Of a DNA stretch of 64,000 nucleotides, positions 18,976 to 30,553 are shown piece by piece (positions within the stretch are counted from its first letter, which is position 1; each line of letters begins with the position of its first letter). Below the pieces are notes generated by a model. It had not been told where the DNA came from and did no database searches. It worked only from the letters and a program-made list of their open reading frames with translations. Source of the stretch: Erythrobacter sanguineus (GTDB lineage: Bacteria > Pseudomonadota > Alphaproteobacteria > Sphingomonadales > Sphingomonadaceae); the NCBI GenBank assembly GCA_945878845.1, contig CAMCUB010000006.1:1-64000 (forward strand), written 5' to 3'. The position numbers were made by a program, and so were the translations under genes.

Positions 18976-20569
18976 TGGCCGCCCGCCGCGCCGAGATGAT
19001 CTTCACCTCGGGCTTCAGCATCTGGCCCTTCATCACCCCTTCGCCCGCGTCCGGATCGCGCGGAGCGGCGAGGACCTTCGCGATGATGTCCATGCCCCCC
19101 GTCACATAGCCGAAGGCGGCATAGCCCGCTGCCCAGGTCGGATCGCTTGCGGCGGGATCGGCGTCGAAGCCCTTCTGGTCCTCGATCATGATGAAGAAGT
19201 CCCCCTCGGCGTCGCCCGGCGCGGCCATCGCCATCGACAGTGCGCCGTGGGCATGGGTGAGGCCGGTTACGGTCGTGGACTCGAAGGCGATCTTGGCGCG
19301 CACGCGCTTGGGGTCGCCGCGGGTGCCGCCCTGGACGAGGCCGGAGGGCTTGCGCTCGCCGTCGAGATCCATCGCGCGGTAGAAGGACGTGCCGTCCAGC
19401 CGCTTCTCGTCGACATAGCGCAGGAAATTGCCCGCGGTGACCGGCGCGCGCTCGGTCTCCAAGGCAATGGTGACGGGGCCGAGCTCGGTTTCGAGCACCA
19501 CGGTGACGCGCGCGGCCTCAGGGTAGGGGCGCAGCCCCGGGCGGGCGGTGAGGACGGGATCGGGCGCAGGTGCGGGCGGGACGGGGCCTTCGCGCGGCTG
19601 CACGATCTCGAACTTCATCAGCAGCGTGCGCTGGCAGGTGGGGTCGCGCGGGATGTCCCTGCAGTTCCGCAAGTTGTCGTCCGAGATCATGTAGAGCGCC
19701 GTTGCGCCCGCCTCCTCGCGCACCGCCAGCCCCTCGAAATTATCGAGCATCAGCGGCGGGGCGAGCTCGGTGAGGGTGCGGGGGGTATTGTCGGGCGCGA
19801 GCGCGACGACCGCCGCGCGGCTCTGCTGTCCCGGCGGATCGCTGCGGGTGTGGCTGCGGAAGAGGACATAGCAGGTGCCGTCGCCCGCGCAGGTCGCGTC
19901 GGTGGGAACGCCGCCATAGGCCGCGATGCCTTCGGGCGCAGCGAGGGCGAAGGGTGTAAGCGTGCCATCATCGCCAATGCGCAGGCAATTGGGGCGCGCG
20001 GGATCGGTCCATTCCCCGCAGGCAAGCACCCCGCCGGGGTAAGATGCAAGGGTCTCGATCCCGTCATTGGAGGCAACCTTGGGGAGGAGTGCGGCGGCTT
20101 CGGGATATTCGCCGGTGGCCGCCTTTGCGAGATCGGCATAGCGCAAGATGCGGTGCTGCTGCTCGTAGGCGACCAGCCATTCGCCCGAGGGCAGGCGGGT
20201 CAGCGCCTCGGCATCGCCGCGCGTCTTGTCGTCGATCTGTGTGCCCTTCTGATCGCGCAGCGGCCCGAGGCGCACGCCCGAGACATCGGTGAGCCGGCCC
20301 TTGATCTCGTCGATGGTCAGCTCGATCCAGCGGCCGTCGTCGGTGATGCCGACGAGCCTGTCCCCGTGCCATTCGAGGCTGGAGATGCCGCCGATTGTCT
20401 TCGTGTCGGGGAAAATCTCGACCCCGCCGCGGAAGGTCAGCACGCCAACTTGGGCCGCGCCGAGGTCGGCGGGCGCGGTCTCGGGCAGGAAGGCGTCGTC
20501 GGCCTGCGCGGACAATGGGGCGGCGAGCAGGGCGAGGGCGGCGAGCGCGGTGCGGGGCATCCATGTCAT
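18956..20569 (-). CDS. Secreted fusion: phytase-esterase-like domain plus cyclophilin-type peptidyl-prolyl isomerase
   Basis: About 537 residues from ATG 20569 (20560 also possible). After a signal peptide (ALAALALLAAPLSAQA), residues about 30-330 form an esterase-like-activity-of-phytase beta-propeller-type domain (FRGGVEI, GGISSLEW, ITDDGRW, DNFEGLAVRE, YMISDDN). Following a Pro-rich linker, about residues 355-525 are a cyclophilin domain with FYRAM (the Arg of the catalytic site), LVQGG, GALSMA and GDFFIM. A periplasmic enzyme acting on phosphoesters and on protein folding is inferred. The gene is divergent from blaI, and the two share an operator-bearing intergenic region. Confidence 0.82.
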   Translation of the reverse strand: MTWMPRTALAALALLAAPLSAQADDAFLPETAPADLGAAQVGVLTFRGGVEIFPDTKTIGGISSLEWHGDRLVGITDDGRWIELTIDEIKGRLTDVSGVRLGPLRDQKGTQIDDKTRGDAEALTRLPSGEWLVAYEQQHRILRYADLAKAATGEYPEAAALLPKVASNDGIETLASYPGGVLACGEWTDPARPNCLRIGDDGTLTPFALAAPEGIAAYGGVPTDATCAGDGTCYVLFRSHTRSDPPGQQSRAAVVALAPDNTPRTLTELAPPLMLDNFEGLAVREEAGATALYMISDDNLRNCRDIPRDPTCQRTLLMKFEIVQPREGPVPPAPAPDPVLTARPGLRPYPEAARVTVVLETELGPVTIALETERAPVTAGNFLRYVDEKRLDGTSFYRAMDLDGERKPSGLVQGGTRGDPKRVRAKIAFESTTVTGLTHAHGALSMAMAAPGDAEGDFFIMIEDQKGFDADPAASDPTWAAGYAAFGYVTGGMDIIAKVLAAPRDPDAGEGVMKGQMLKPEVKIISARRAATTSPQP

Positions 20570-20640
20570 TCGTCCGGGTGTATCGCCGCTTCGACGAAGC
20601 GCAAGGCAGGAGCACCCCTGTTCAGCCGCGCGCAAGGTTT

Positions 20641-20650
20641 ACATCTGTAA
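20641..20650. promoter_or_regulatory. BlaI/MecI-type operator 1 (TACA-N2-TGTA)
   Basis: The dyad TACATCTGTA is a perfect match to the TACA-N2-TGTA core bound by BlaI/MecI repressors, with T-rich left flank and AATC right flank. It lies about 50 bases upstream of the blaI start and 70 bases upstream of the divergent fusion gene. A possible -35 (TTTACA) overlaps its left half. Repression of blaI, the M56 gene and perhaps the divergent gene is inferred. Confidence 0.75.
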
Positions 20651-20661
20651 TCGTCATGACT

Positions 20662-20671
20662 ACAGGTGTAA
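20662..20671. promoter_or_regulatory. BlaI/MecI-type operator 2 (TACA-N2-TGTA)
   Basis: The second dyad, TACAGGTGTA, sits in the longer near-palindrome GACTACAGGTGTAATC. Its centre is 21 bases from that of operator 1, about two helical turns, so two dimers could bind the same face. It would cover a -10 region if the TTTACA at operator 1 is the -35 (17-base spacing). The 25 bases between it and GTG 20696 contain the ribosome site. Confidence 0.75.
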
Positions 20672-20695
20672 TCACAAGTGCGAGGGAGACGCCCC

Positions 20696-21094
20696 GTGAC
20701 GACGTCAGAAGACAGCACATCAGGACCCGGAGAGCGCATCACCGACGCCGAACACGCGGTGATGGAAGTGCTGTGGGACCGCCCGCGCCAGACCGCTGCC
20801 GAAGTCTGCGAGGATGTCTGCGCAGCGCGCGGCTGGAGCCTCGCCACGGTCAAGACCCTGCTCTCGCGCCTCGTCCAGAAGGGCGCCGCCGCTGCCGAGC
20901 CCGATGGCCGCCGCTTCCTCTACTCGCCGCTGATCGCGCGCGAGGATTATGTCGGGGGCGAGAGCCGCCGACTGGTCGACCGGCTGTTCGGCGGCAGCGC
21001 CGCCTCGCTGGTTGCGCATCTGGCCGAAAGCGAGGCCCTCACCGCCAATGATCTCGACGAGATCGAGGCGCTGCTGAAGGAGCTCAGGGCATGA
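20696..21094 (+). CDS. BlaI/MecI/CopY family transcriptional repressor
   Basis: A 132-residue winged-helix repressor. It has the family's ITDAEHAVMEVLW start, the recognition-helix region LATVKTLLSRLVQKG and a C-terminal helical dimerisation part. In characterised systems it is cleaved after signalling by a BlaR1-type membrane protease, which derepresses the operon. GTG 20696 was chosen because GGGAG lies 7 bases upstream; GTG 20678 would add six residues. It overlaps the M56 gene in an ATGA arrangement. Two matching operators lie immediately upstream, consistent with autoregulation. Confidence 0.92.
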   Translation: MTTSEDSTSGPGERITDAEHAVMEVLWDRPRQTAAEVCEDVCAARGWSLATVKTLLSRLVQKGAAAAEPDGRRFLYSPLIAREDYVGGESRRLVDRLFGGSAASLVAHLAESEALTANDLDEIEALLKELRA

Positions 21095-22770
21095 GCGACA
21101 TGCTGATGCATACGCTGGTGTGGACCGGCGTGCTGATCGCTGCGGTGCTGGTGCTGCGCCGCCCTGTCTCGCGGCATTTCGGCCCTGAGGCGGCCTATGC
21201 TTTGTGGGCGCTGCCGCTGCTGCGCCTGATTGTGCCGCCGGTGACACTGCCCGCGTGGATGGCGCCTAAGGCTGCCGCCCCGGCAGCCACGGTGCTGGCC
21301 GACACGCCTCCCGCGCCCGATCCGGCTCTGTGGGAGGCTGCCGTTCAGGCTCCTCCCGGCGCGGTTCCGGCTCCGTTGACGGTGCCGATGGAGGCGCCTG
21401 CGCCTGCGCCCGAGGCCGGTTTTGACCTCTTCGCTCAGCTCGCCGACTTGCCGTTGCTCGAGGCGCTGCTGGCGCTGTGGCTCGGCGGGGCGGCGGTGTT
21501 TCTGGCCTTGCGCTTCGCCGCCTATTTCTCCCTGCGTGACGGGCTGCTGGCGCAGGGCCGCGAGCTTGGCCGCACCCGCGGTTTGCTCGGCATCCCGGTG
21601 CGCCTCGTCGAGACGCCTGCGACCAATGCGCCGCTCGCGATGGGCGTGCTCGATCCGGTGATCGCGCTGCCGCCCGGCTTCCTTGCGCTCCACGACCGCA
21701 CAGGGCGCGATCTCGCGCTCGAGCATGAGCTTGCGCACCACCGCGGCGCGGATCTGCTCGTCAACATCCTCGTCCAGCCGCTGTTCGCGCTGCACTGGTG
21801 GAACCCGCTCGGCCGCTATGGCTGGCTCGCGCTGCGGCGTGACCAGGAGGCGGCGTGCGATGCGCGGGTCATGGCCCGGCGCGGCGCGCAGGAGAAGGCC
21901 GCCTATGCCGCGCTCATCGCCCGCTTTGCTGCCGCCCCCGGCAGTGCCCACCACGCCGCGCTCACCGCGCCGATGGCCTGCCCGGTGCTCGGCGAGAAAT
22001 CGATCATCCACCGCTTGAGGAGCCTATCAATGTCCGATCTTTCCCCCCGCCGCCGCATGGCCGGCCGCGCGCTGCTCGGCGCGGGGCTGCTGGCCCTGCC
22101 GCTGACCGCCAGCATCACCTATGCCGCCGGCGAGCAGGGCAGCGCCTTCGAAGCACCCGAACCGCCCGAGGCTCCCGAACCGCCCGCACCGCCGTCGCCG
22201 CCCGAGGCCCCGGAAGCACCCGAAGCGCCCGAGCCGCCGTCGGTCCTGCTGCTCGACGGCACCGGCGACACGCAGGTCACCGAACGCGTGTGGCGCGATG
22301 CCGAGGGCAAGGAGCGCCGCGTCAAGATCGTCACCCGCGGCGCGCGCGATGACGCGGAGCTTGCCCGTGAGCTTGAAGGGCTCGAGGGCCTCGAGAAGGC
22401 CGACCGCGAAGCGATGCTCGCCGACATGCGCGCCGGTCTCGCCGAGGCCGACAAGGCGCTCGCCGATCTGCCGCGGATCATTGCCGAAGCCGAGGCCGGC
22501 GCAGCCAGCGCCCGCGCCGAAGCCGGACGCCAGCGCATGATCGTCAAGCACGAGTGCAAGCCGGGCAGCGAGGAGGTCTCGGAGACCACCAGCCGCGACG
22601 GTGTCCAGATCGTCAGCATCTGCCAGAAGCGCATCTATGCCACGGCGGTGATGGGCCTCAAGGAAGCGCGCGACGAGATCGCCGCCGACAAGGACATCCC
22701 CGAGGAAACCCGCAAGCAGCTGCTGCGCACGCTCGATACTCAGATCAGCCGCTGGAACAGCAGCAAGTAA
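21091..22770 (+). CDS. BlaR1-like M56 family membrane metallopeptidase with unusual acidic C-terminal region
   Basis: A 559-residue protein. Membrane helices (about residues 8-22, 36-50, 122-145 and 325-343) surround a gluzincin protease domain with H212-E-L-A-H216 and a downstream DQEAACDARV glutamate region. After the last helix comes a Pro/Glu/Ala-rich repeat (about 345-385) and a coiled-coil, Glu-rich domain ending in ISRWNSSK. There is no penicillin-binding SxxK domain, unlike BlaR1, so the signal sensed is probably not a beta-lactam. It is likely the anti-repressor partner of the adjacent BlaI. Start ATG 21091 overlaps blaI by 4 bases. Confidence 0.88.
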   Translation: MSDMLMHTLVWTGVLIAAVLVLRRPVSRHFGPEAAYALWALPLLRLIVPPVTLPAWMAPKAAAPAATVLADTPPAPDPALWEAAVQAPPGAVPAPLTVPMEAPAPAPEAGFDLFAQLADLPLLEALLALWLGGAAVFLALRFAAYFSLRDGLLAQGRELGRTRGLLGIPVRLVETPATNAPLAMGVLDPVIALPPGFLALHDRTGRDLALEHELAHHRGADLLVNILVQPLFALHWWNPLGRYGWLALRRDQEAACDARVMARRGAQEKAAYAALIARFAAAPGSAHHAALTAPMACPVLGEKSIIHRLRSLSMSDLSPRRRMAGRALLGAGLLALPLTASITYAAGEQGSAFEAPEPPEAPEPPAPPSPPEAPEAPEAPEPPSVLLLDGTGDTQVTERVWRDAEGKERRVKIVTRGARDDAELARELEGLEGLEKADREAMLADMRAGLAEADKALADLPRIIAEAEAGAASARAEAGRQRMIVKHECKPGSEEVSETTSRDGVQIVSICQKRIYATAVMGLKEARDEIAADKDIPEETRKQLLRTLDTQISRWNSSK

Positions 22771-22805
22771 GCGTGATGTTCAAGGGCTGATCGGGAAGCC
22801 CCGGC

Positions 22806-22846
22806 GCGGGCGGGAAGGGGGCGACCTGCGCCTACTTCCCGCCCGC
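22806..22846. terminator. Probable bidirectional transcription terminator
   Basis: A 12-base perfect inverted repeat, GCGGGCGGGAAG (22806-22817) and CTTCCCGCCCGC (22835-22846), with a 17-base loop. It lies between two convergent genes (M56 peptidase ending 22770 and a minus-strand gene ending 22870), where a shared terminator is expected. No strong T-tract follows, so the call rests on the stem and position. Confidence 0.5.
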
Positions 22847-22869
22847 TGCTGCTTGTGCCGCCTTGGGCG

Positions 22870-23355
22870 TTACTTCTTGGGCCGCGCCGGATAGGCGCAG
22901 CCGCGCCCCAAGCCCCAGCCTTTGAGGAACGCGCGGCGCACCATCCCGGCCGTGTAAGCCTCGCGCAAGTTGCGGTCGGCCTCGGCCGCGCCGGTCACTT
23001 CGCGCAGGATGCCGCGGAAGGGTATCACAGAACCGACCAGGCTCTGCCCGATGCGGCCTTCGCTGATCCAGTCGCCGCCATCATCCTCGGCAATGTCGTA
23101 ATCCGCCCCAAGCACCATATCGAGCTCCGCAATGGCCGAGACGACTTTTGCGCACTTGGCGAGGCCCGCGGTGGCATAGGGATCGCGCGCCGCCGCCAGC
23201 AGCACTTCCGGAATGTCGCGCGCGTCGATGTTGAGATCGCGCAAGGGTGTCTTGGCGACCTCCCTCGCATCAGGTTCGGGCATGACTTGGGCGGCGAGGG
23301 GTGCGGATAAGCCCCATCCAAACGCGGCGAGGGTAGCCAAGTGGATAGGGCGCAT
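22870..23355 (-). CDS. Hypothetical exported protein
   Basis: A 161-residue protein starting at ATG 23355, with AGGAGG nine bases upstream. It has a signal-peptide-like N-terminus (IHLATLAAFGWGLSAPLAAQ) and a mature alpha-rich part of unrecognised family (AKCAKVVSAIAELDMVLGADYDI and a Cys near the C-terminal RGCAYP), possibly a disulfide-containing periplasmic domain. It follows the zinc metallopeptidase gene by 5 bases on the same strand, so the two are probably one operon. No function assigned. Confidence 0.7.
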   Translation of the reverse strand: MRPIHLATLAAFGWGLSAPLAAQVMPEPDAREVAKTPLRDLNIDARDIPEVLLAAARDPYATAGLAKCAKVVSAIAELDMVLGADYDIAEDDGGDWISEGRIGQSLVGSVIPFRGILREVTGAAEADRNLREAYTAGMVRRAFLKGWGLGRGCAYPARPKK

Positions 23356-23360
23356 GACAA

Positions 23361-24245
23361 TCAACCTCCTTCGAAAAATACGTCGCAGGCGGTGTCGCCC
23401 TTCGCCTCCAGGCCCAGCCGCAACGCTTCCATGCGCTGGCGGCTGGAGCCGTGGGTGAAGCTCTCGGGATTGACCCCCTGACCTGAATTGCGCTGGAGAG
23501 TATCGTCGCCAATGGCGCTCGCGGCTTTCAAACCTTCCTCCAAATCACCGGCCTCGATAAGCTGGCGGTTCTTGCCCGCCCACATCCCAGCATAGCAATC
23601 TGCTTGAAGTTCCATCGCCACCTGCAGGCGGTTGGCGGCGGCCGGATTCTGGCGCTGGGCGGCGCGCACCTGATCCGAGATGCCGGTGAGGTTCTGGATG
23701 TGGTGGCCATATTCATGCGCGATCACATAGAGCCGCGCGAAATCCCCGCCGGTGCCGCTCATCTGCGCAAGCTGGTCGTAGAAGCCGGTGTCGATATAGA
23801 TGCCCTTGTCGGCCGGGCAGTAGAACGGGCCGACGGCTGCGCTGGCGCTGCCGCAGCCCTGCGTCGTCACCTGCCCGCCGCGATAGAGATCGAGCACCGG
23901 CTGCTCAAAGGCGATCCCGGCGCGCTGGAACGCGGCTGCCCACGTGGCATCGAGGCTGGTGAGCGCATTGCAGGCTTCCTGCGCATATTCGCTCGAGGTG
24001 CAGACCTCCTGCTCGCTCAATTCGCGCCCGGCGCCGGCGCCTTGTGCCGGAGCAGACTGCTGCTGCACGCCCTGGACGAGGCCAATGGTCTGCATCGGAT
24101 CGAGCCCGAACACCACCGCGCCGATCAGCGCGATCACCAGCGTCCCGCAGCCGATGCCGCGCGGGCCCATGCCGCCCCCGCCACCGCCGCCGCCATCGGA
24201 CGAGCGGACATTGATCCGTGACGTGTCGAACGGCCCCAAACGCAT
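23361..24245 (-). CDS. Neutral zinc metallopeptidase, YpfJ family
   Basis: A 294-residue protein. The N-terminus MRLGPFDTSRINVRSSDGG, with a run of glycines, a single transmembrane helix (CGTLVIALIGAVVFGL) and then the peptidase domain are all typical of the family. The HExxH-type motif is HEYGHH, followed by the MELQADCYAGMWA segment that usually supplies the third zinc ligand. Probably membrane-anchored; substrate unknown. Start ATG 24245 follows GGGAGGA. Divergent from bdhA. Confidence 0.93.
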   Translation of the reverse strand: MRLGPFDTSRINVRSSDGGGGGGGGMGPRGIGCGTLVIALIGAVVFGLDPMQTIGLVQGVQQQSAPAQGAGAGRELSEQEVCTSSEYAQEACNALTSLDATWAAAFQRAGIAFEQPVLDLYRGGQVTTQGCGSASAAVGPFYCPADKGIYIDTGFYDQLAQMSGTGGDFARLYVIAHEYGHHIQNLTGISDQVRAAQRQNPAAANRLQVAMELQADCYAGMWAGKNRQLIEAGDLEEGLKAASAIGDDTLQRNSGQGVNPESFTHGSSRQRMEALRLGLEAKGDTACDVFFEGG

Positions 24246-24266
24246 TTTCGATTCCTCCCCCTTGGT

Positions 24267-24302
24267 CCCATGATCCTGCAGAAGCCCATAATCCTGCAGA
24301 AG
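24267..24302. repeat. 18-base tandem duplication
   Basis: CCCATGATCCTGCAGAAG (24267-24284) is followed at once by CCCATAATCCTGCAGAAG (24285-24302), with one mismatch. It lies upstream of the zinc metallopeptidase start and the divergent bdhA start. A duplicated binding site or a simple slippage product are both possible. Confidence 0.7.
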
Positions 24303-24402
24303 ATCGTGCAACAAATCTATTGGACAGCCACGTGCCACAGGGCAAAAGCGCCGCACGACAAAAAACAAGGCCAAAGGCCCGAACGTGCAGGAGAAGCGGC
24401 GA

Positions 24403-25151
24403 ATGCTCAAGGACAAGCGTGCCCTGGTGACCGGCTCGACCTCGGGGATCGGCCTGGCGGTTGCCCGCGCGCTGGCGGCCGAGGGCGCCGAGGTGATTCT
24501 CAACGGGCTGGGTGATCCAGACGCGATTTCAGCACTCTGCGAGGAGTTGGGCGCGACCCATAATGGCGCCAACCTGATGGACGCCGCCGCCATCGCAGGG
24601 ATGATGGAGCAGGTCGGCCCCATCGATATCCTCGTCAACAATGCCGGGATGCAACACGTCGCCGCGGTCGAGGATTTCCCGGTCGACAAGTGGGACGCGA
24701 TCATCGCGCTCAATCTCACCGCCGCCTTCCACACCACGCGCCTCGCGGTGCCGGGGATGAAGGAGCGGGGCTGGGGGCGGATCATCAACACCGCGAGCGC
24801 GCATTCGCAAGTCGCCTCGCCGTTCAAGAGCGCCTATGTCGCGGCCAAGCATGGCCTCGCCGGCTTCACCAAGACCATCGCGCTTGAGCTTGCGACCCAC
24901 GGCATCACCGCCAACTGCATTTCGCCCGGCTATGTCTGGACGCCGCTGGTCGAAAACCAGATCCCCGACACCATGGCCGCGCGCGGGATGACGCGCGAGG
25001 CGGTGATGAACGACATCCTCCTCGCCAAGCAGCCGACCAAGCAGTTCATCACCCCCGAGGATGTCGCCGCGCTCGCGGTGTTCCTGTGCGGCGAGCCTGC
25101 GCGCGGGATCACCGGCGCGAACTACGCGATCGACGGGGGCTGGACCGCCGA

Positions 25152-25155
<4 letters not shown>
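24403..25155 (+). CDS. bdhA: 3-hydroxybutyrate dehydrogenase (SDR family)
   Basis: A 250-residue SDR enzyme that interconverts D-3-hydroxybutyrate and acetoacetate with NAD+, in ketone-body and PHB metabolism. It has TGSTSGIG, NNAGMQHVAAVEDF, INTASAHS (catalytic Ser), YVAAKHGLAGFTK (catalytic Tyr and Lys), ISPGYVWTPLVE and the typical QPTKQF and ARGITGANYAIDGGWTA ending, which are specific to this family. ATG 24403 was chosen because AGGAG lies 9 bases upstream. The next gene overlaps its stop (ATGA). Confidence 0.93.
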
Positions 25156-28207
<3,052 letters not shown>

Positions 28208-28216
28208 GGCCTCGAT

Positions 28217-29395
28217 ATGACACCCGCCGCTAGAGTTGAGGCGGCGATCGAGCTGCTCGATACCGTGATCGCTTCCGCACGTGCCAAGGGCGCGCCTGCG
28301 GACCGGATTATCGCCGAATATTTCCGCGCGCGCCGCTATGCCGGGTCCAAGGACCGGCGCGCGGTGCGCGATCTCGTTTACCGCGCGATCCGCCTGTGCG
28401 GGCCGGTGCCTGCCACCGGGCGCGCGGCGATGCTGGCGGTGGCCGGGCAGGACGAGGCCATCGCGGCGCTGTTCGACGGCTCCCCTCACGGGCCTGCACC
28501 CCGCGGCGAAGGGGAAGAGGCGGCCAACACCGGCCTTGCCCCCAAGTGGCTCGCCGCAGCCTTGCGCGCCTCCGGCCTCGATGGCCGCGAGATTGCCGCG
28601 CTGCTCGACCGCGCCCCGCTCGACGTGCGGGTCAATGCCCTGAAGGCCGACCGCGAGGGGCTGACGCTTCCCGAACCGGGCGAGCCGCTGGCGAGCGCGC
28701 AGGGCCTGCGCTTCGAGTCGGGCACGCAGGTCGAGCAATGGGAGGCCTACGAGCAGGGCCTTGTCGAAATTCAGGACTTGGGCTCTCAACTGATCGTCGA
28801 GGCGCTGCCAGTTAGCCCCGGCGACACGATCATCGACCTGTGCGCGGGCGGCGGGGGCAAGACCCTCGCGCTCGCCGCGCGGCTCGGCAATGCCGCGAGC
28901 ATCATCGCCGCCGACACCGACAAGCGCCGCCTCGGCAACCTTGCGCCGCGCGCCGCGCGCGCAGGGGCGGCGGTCGATCACACCGTGCTGCTCGATCCGG
29001 GCCGCGAGATGCGCACGCTGCATCCGTGGGTGAAAAAGGCCGATCACGTGCTGGTCGATGCGCCATGCTCGGGCAGCGGCACCTGGCGCCGCAGCCCGGA
29101 AGGGCGCTGGCGACTCGATCCGGCGGAGCTTGCGCGTCTCAATGCGCTGCAGGACCACGTGCTCGACATTGCCGTGCATCTGGTGCGCCCCGGCGGCAGC
29201 ATCGCCTTCGTCACCTGCTCGGTGCTCGATGCCGAAGGGCCCGACCGCGCCGCCGCCTTCCTCACGCGCCATCCGGGGTGGACCGCCGAAGAGCTGAAGC
29301 TGCCTTTCGGCACGCCGCGCGGTGCAGGAATTCGTCTCGATCCGCTCCATCACGGCACGGATGGTTTTTTCGTCGCAGCCTTGCGTTCACCATGA
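28217..29395 (+). CDS. RsmB/NOP-type SAM-dependent RNA cytosine methyltransferase
   Basis: A 392-residue enzyme related to RsmB/Nol1. Residues 1-75 resemble the NusB-like RNA-binding region. The SAM site is IDLCAGGGGKT, with DAPCSGSGTW (motif IV Cys) and FVTCSVL (motif VI catalytic Cys). These two Cys define m5C methyltransferases, and 16S rRNA is the usual target. The start 9 bases after guaB suggests co-transcription. Confidence 0.9.
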   Translation: MTPAARVEAAIELLDTVIASARAKGAPADRIIAEYFRARRYAGSKDRRAVRDLVYRAIRLCGPVPATGRAAMLAVAGQDEAIAALFDGSPHGPAPRGEGEEAANTGLAPKWLAAALRASGLDGREIAALLDRAPLDVRVNALKADREGLTLPEPGEPLASAQGLRFESGTQVEQWEAYEQGLVEIQDLGSQLIVEALPVSPGDTIIDLCAGGGGKTLALAARLGNAASIIAADTDKRRLGNLAPRAARAGAAVDHTVLLDPGREMRTLHPWVKKADHVLVDAPCSGSGTWRRSPEGRWRLDPAELARLNALQDHVLDIAVHLVRPGGSIAFVTCSVLDAEGPDRAAAFLTRHPGWTAEELKLPFGTPRGAGIRLDPLHHGTDGFFVAALRSP

Positions 29396-29457
29396 TAGGC
29401 TCCGGTGTTATGACCCAGCCGTCCGGTTCCCGGTCTCAAGCACTGAAGGAGCTTCTG

Positions 29458-29955
29458 ATGCGTTTCGCAGCCCCTGCCGCCGCCCTATCGCTGTGCCTCG
29501 CTATGACGGCGAGCATGTCGCTGGCCGGAAGCGAAGCAGGGCCCGATCCGCGCGCAGCAGCGCTGATCGCGCAAGGGCAGGCCGCGCTCGCCGCCGGTGA
29601 GCCGCAGGCCGCGACCGACGCTTTCGAGGCCGCGCTGGTGGTCGATCCCGGCTACACCCCGATCTTCATCAACCTCGCCGATGCCGCGCGCCAGCAGGGC
29701 CTTCAGGGCAAGGCGATCCGCTATTACCGCGAGGCGCTGGAGCGCGATCCGGGCAACTTCGCGGCAATCTCGGGCGAGGGTGCGGCTCTGGTGGAGAAGG
29801 GCGCTTTGGAGAAAGCCAAGCGCAACCTCGCCAAGCTGCAATCGCTGTGCGGCGACGAGTGCCCCGAGACTGTCGCGCTGCAATCGACCATCGCGCGCGG
29901 CGCTCCGGCGCGGCTCGCGGTCGATAGCAAGGATGACGGGGCGGCGTCGAATTAG
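29458..29955 (+). CDS. Exported TPR-repeat protein
   Basis: A 165-residue protein with a signal peptide (AAALSLCLAMTASMSLAG) and about three tetratricopeptide units (GQAALAAGEPQAATDAFEAA, NLADAARQQGLQGKAIRYYR, EGAALVEKGALEKAKRNLAK). A periplasmic scaffold role is inferred. ATG 29458 has AAGGAG 7 bases upstream. It lies between rsmB-like and a dispersed repeat, with an unrelated minus-strand gene downstream. Confidence 0.85.
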   Translation: MRFAAPAAALSLCLAMTASMSLAGSEAGPDPRAAALIAQGQAALAAGEPQAATDAFEAALVVDPGYTPIFINLADAARQQGLQGKAIRYYREALERDPGNFAAISGEGAALVEKGALEKAKRNLAKLQSLCGDECPETVALQSTIARGAPARLAVDSKDDGAASN

Positions 29956-29964
29956 GTTTGATTT

Positions 29965-30066
29965 CGTCATCGCGAGCCCGGAACGGGCGCGGCGACCCAT
30001 GGACCGACCGCGCGGCTTCACCGGCAGGTGATGGATTGCCGCGGCCCTTCGGGCCTCGCAATGACG
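29965..30066. repeat. Dispersed long inverted repeat (CGTCATNGCGAG family), copy A
   Basis: The ends read CGTCATCGCGAG and CTCGCAATGACG, an imperfect inverted repeat enclosing about 80 bases. The interior includes CATGGACCG and ATGGATTGCC segments. The same ends and the ATGGATTGCC motif recur at 32601-32690. Intergenic repeats with GTCATTGCGAG...GCAATCCA are widespread in proteobacteria (recall). It sits between the convergent TPR and rppH genes and could act as a terminator. Confidence 0.7.
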
Positions 30067-30070
30067 TGGC

Positions 30071-30553
30071 TCAGATAAGCGCCCGAAACTCCGCCAGCAC
30101 TTCCTCGTAAACCGCCCGCTTGAAGGGCACGATGACCTCGGGCAGCAGCGCAGGCTCGATCCAGCGCCATTCGTTGAATTCGGGCGGGTTATGCGCCTCG
30201 AGGTTCACGTCCGCGTCCTCACCGAGGAACCGGCCGAGGAACCAGTGCTGTTCCTGCCCGCGATATTTGCCCTTCCACACCTTGCCGAGCAGTTCGGGCG
30301 GTAGGTCGTAGCGGATCGGGCGCGAGGCAGGCGCGATCACCTCGACCAGCGATGCGCCGATGCCGGTTTCTTCTTCCAGCTCGCGCAAGGCGGCGGTGCG
30401 CACGTCCTCGCCCTTGTCGATCCCGCCTTGCGGCATCTGCCAGAAGCCGTGCGCCGAAGGGTCGATCCGCTGGCCGACAAAGACCAGGCCGACGGCGTTC
30501 ACCAGCATGAAGCCCGCGCAGGGGCGATAGGGGAGGCCTTCGGGGTCGATCAT
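30071..30553 (-). CDS. rppH: RNA pyrophosphohydrolase RppH (Nudix)
   Basis: A 160-residue Nudix hydrolase. It removes pyrophosphate from the 5' end of mRNA to start decay, or hydrolyses dinucleoside polyphosphates. The Nudix box [23 protein letters not shown] is intact (G-x5-E-x7-REUxEE). The N-terminus [21 protein letters not shown] and the QMPQGG lead-in match RppH/NudH of alphaproteobacteria. Its start overlaps the stop of the esterase gene upstream (ATGA). Confidence 0.93.
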   Translation of the reverse strand: MIDPEGLPYRPCAGFMLVNAVGLVFVGQRIDPSAHGFWQMPQGGIDKGEDVRTAALRELEEETGIGASLVEVIAPASRPIRYDLPPELLGKVWKGKYRGQEQHWFLGRFLGEDADVNLEAHNPPEFNEWRWIEPALLPEVIVPFKRAVYEEVLAEFRALI

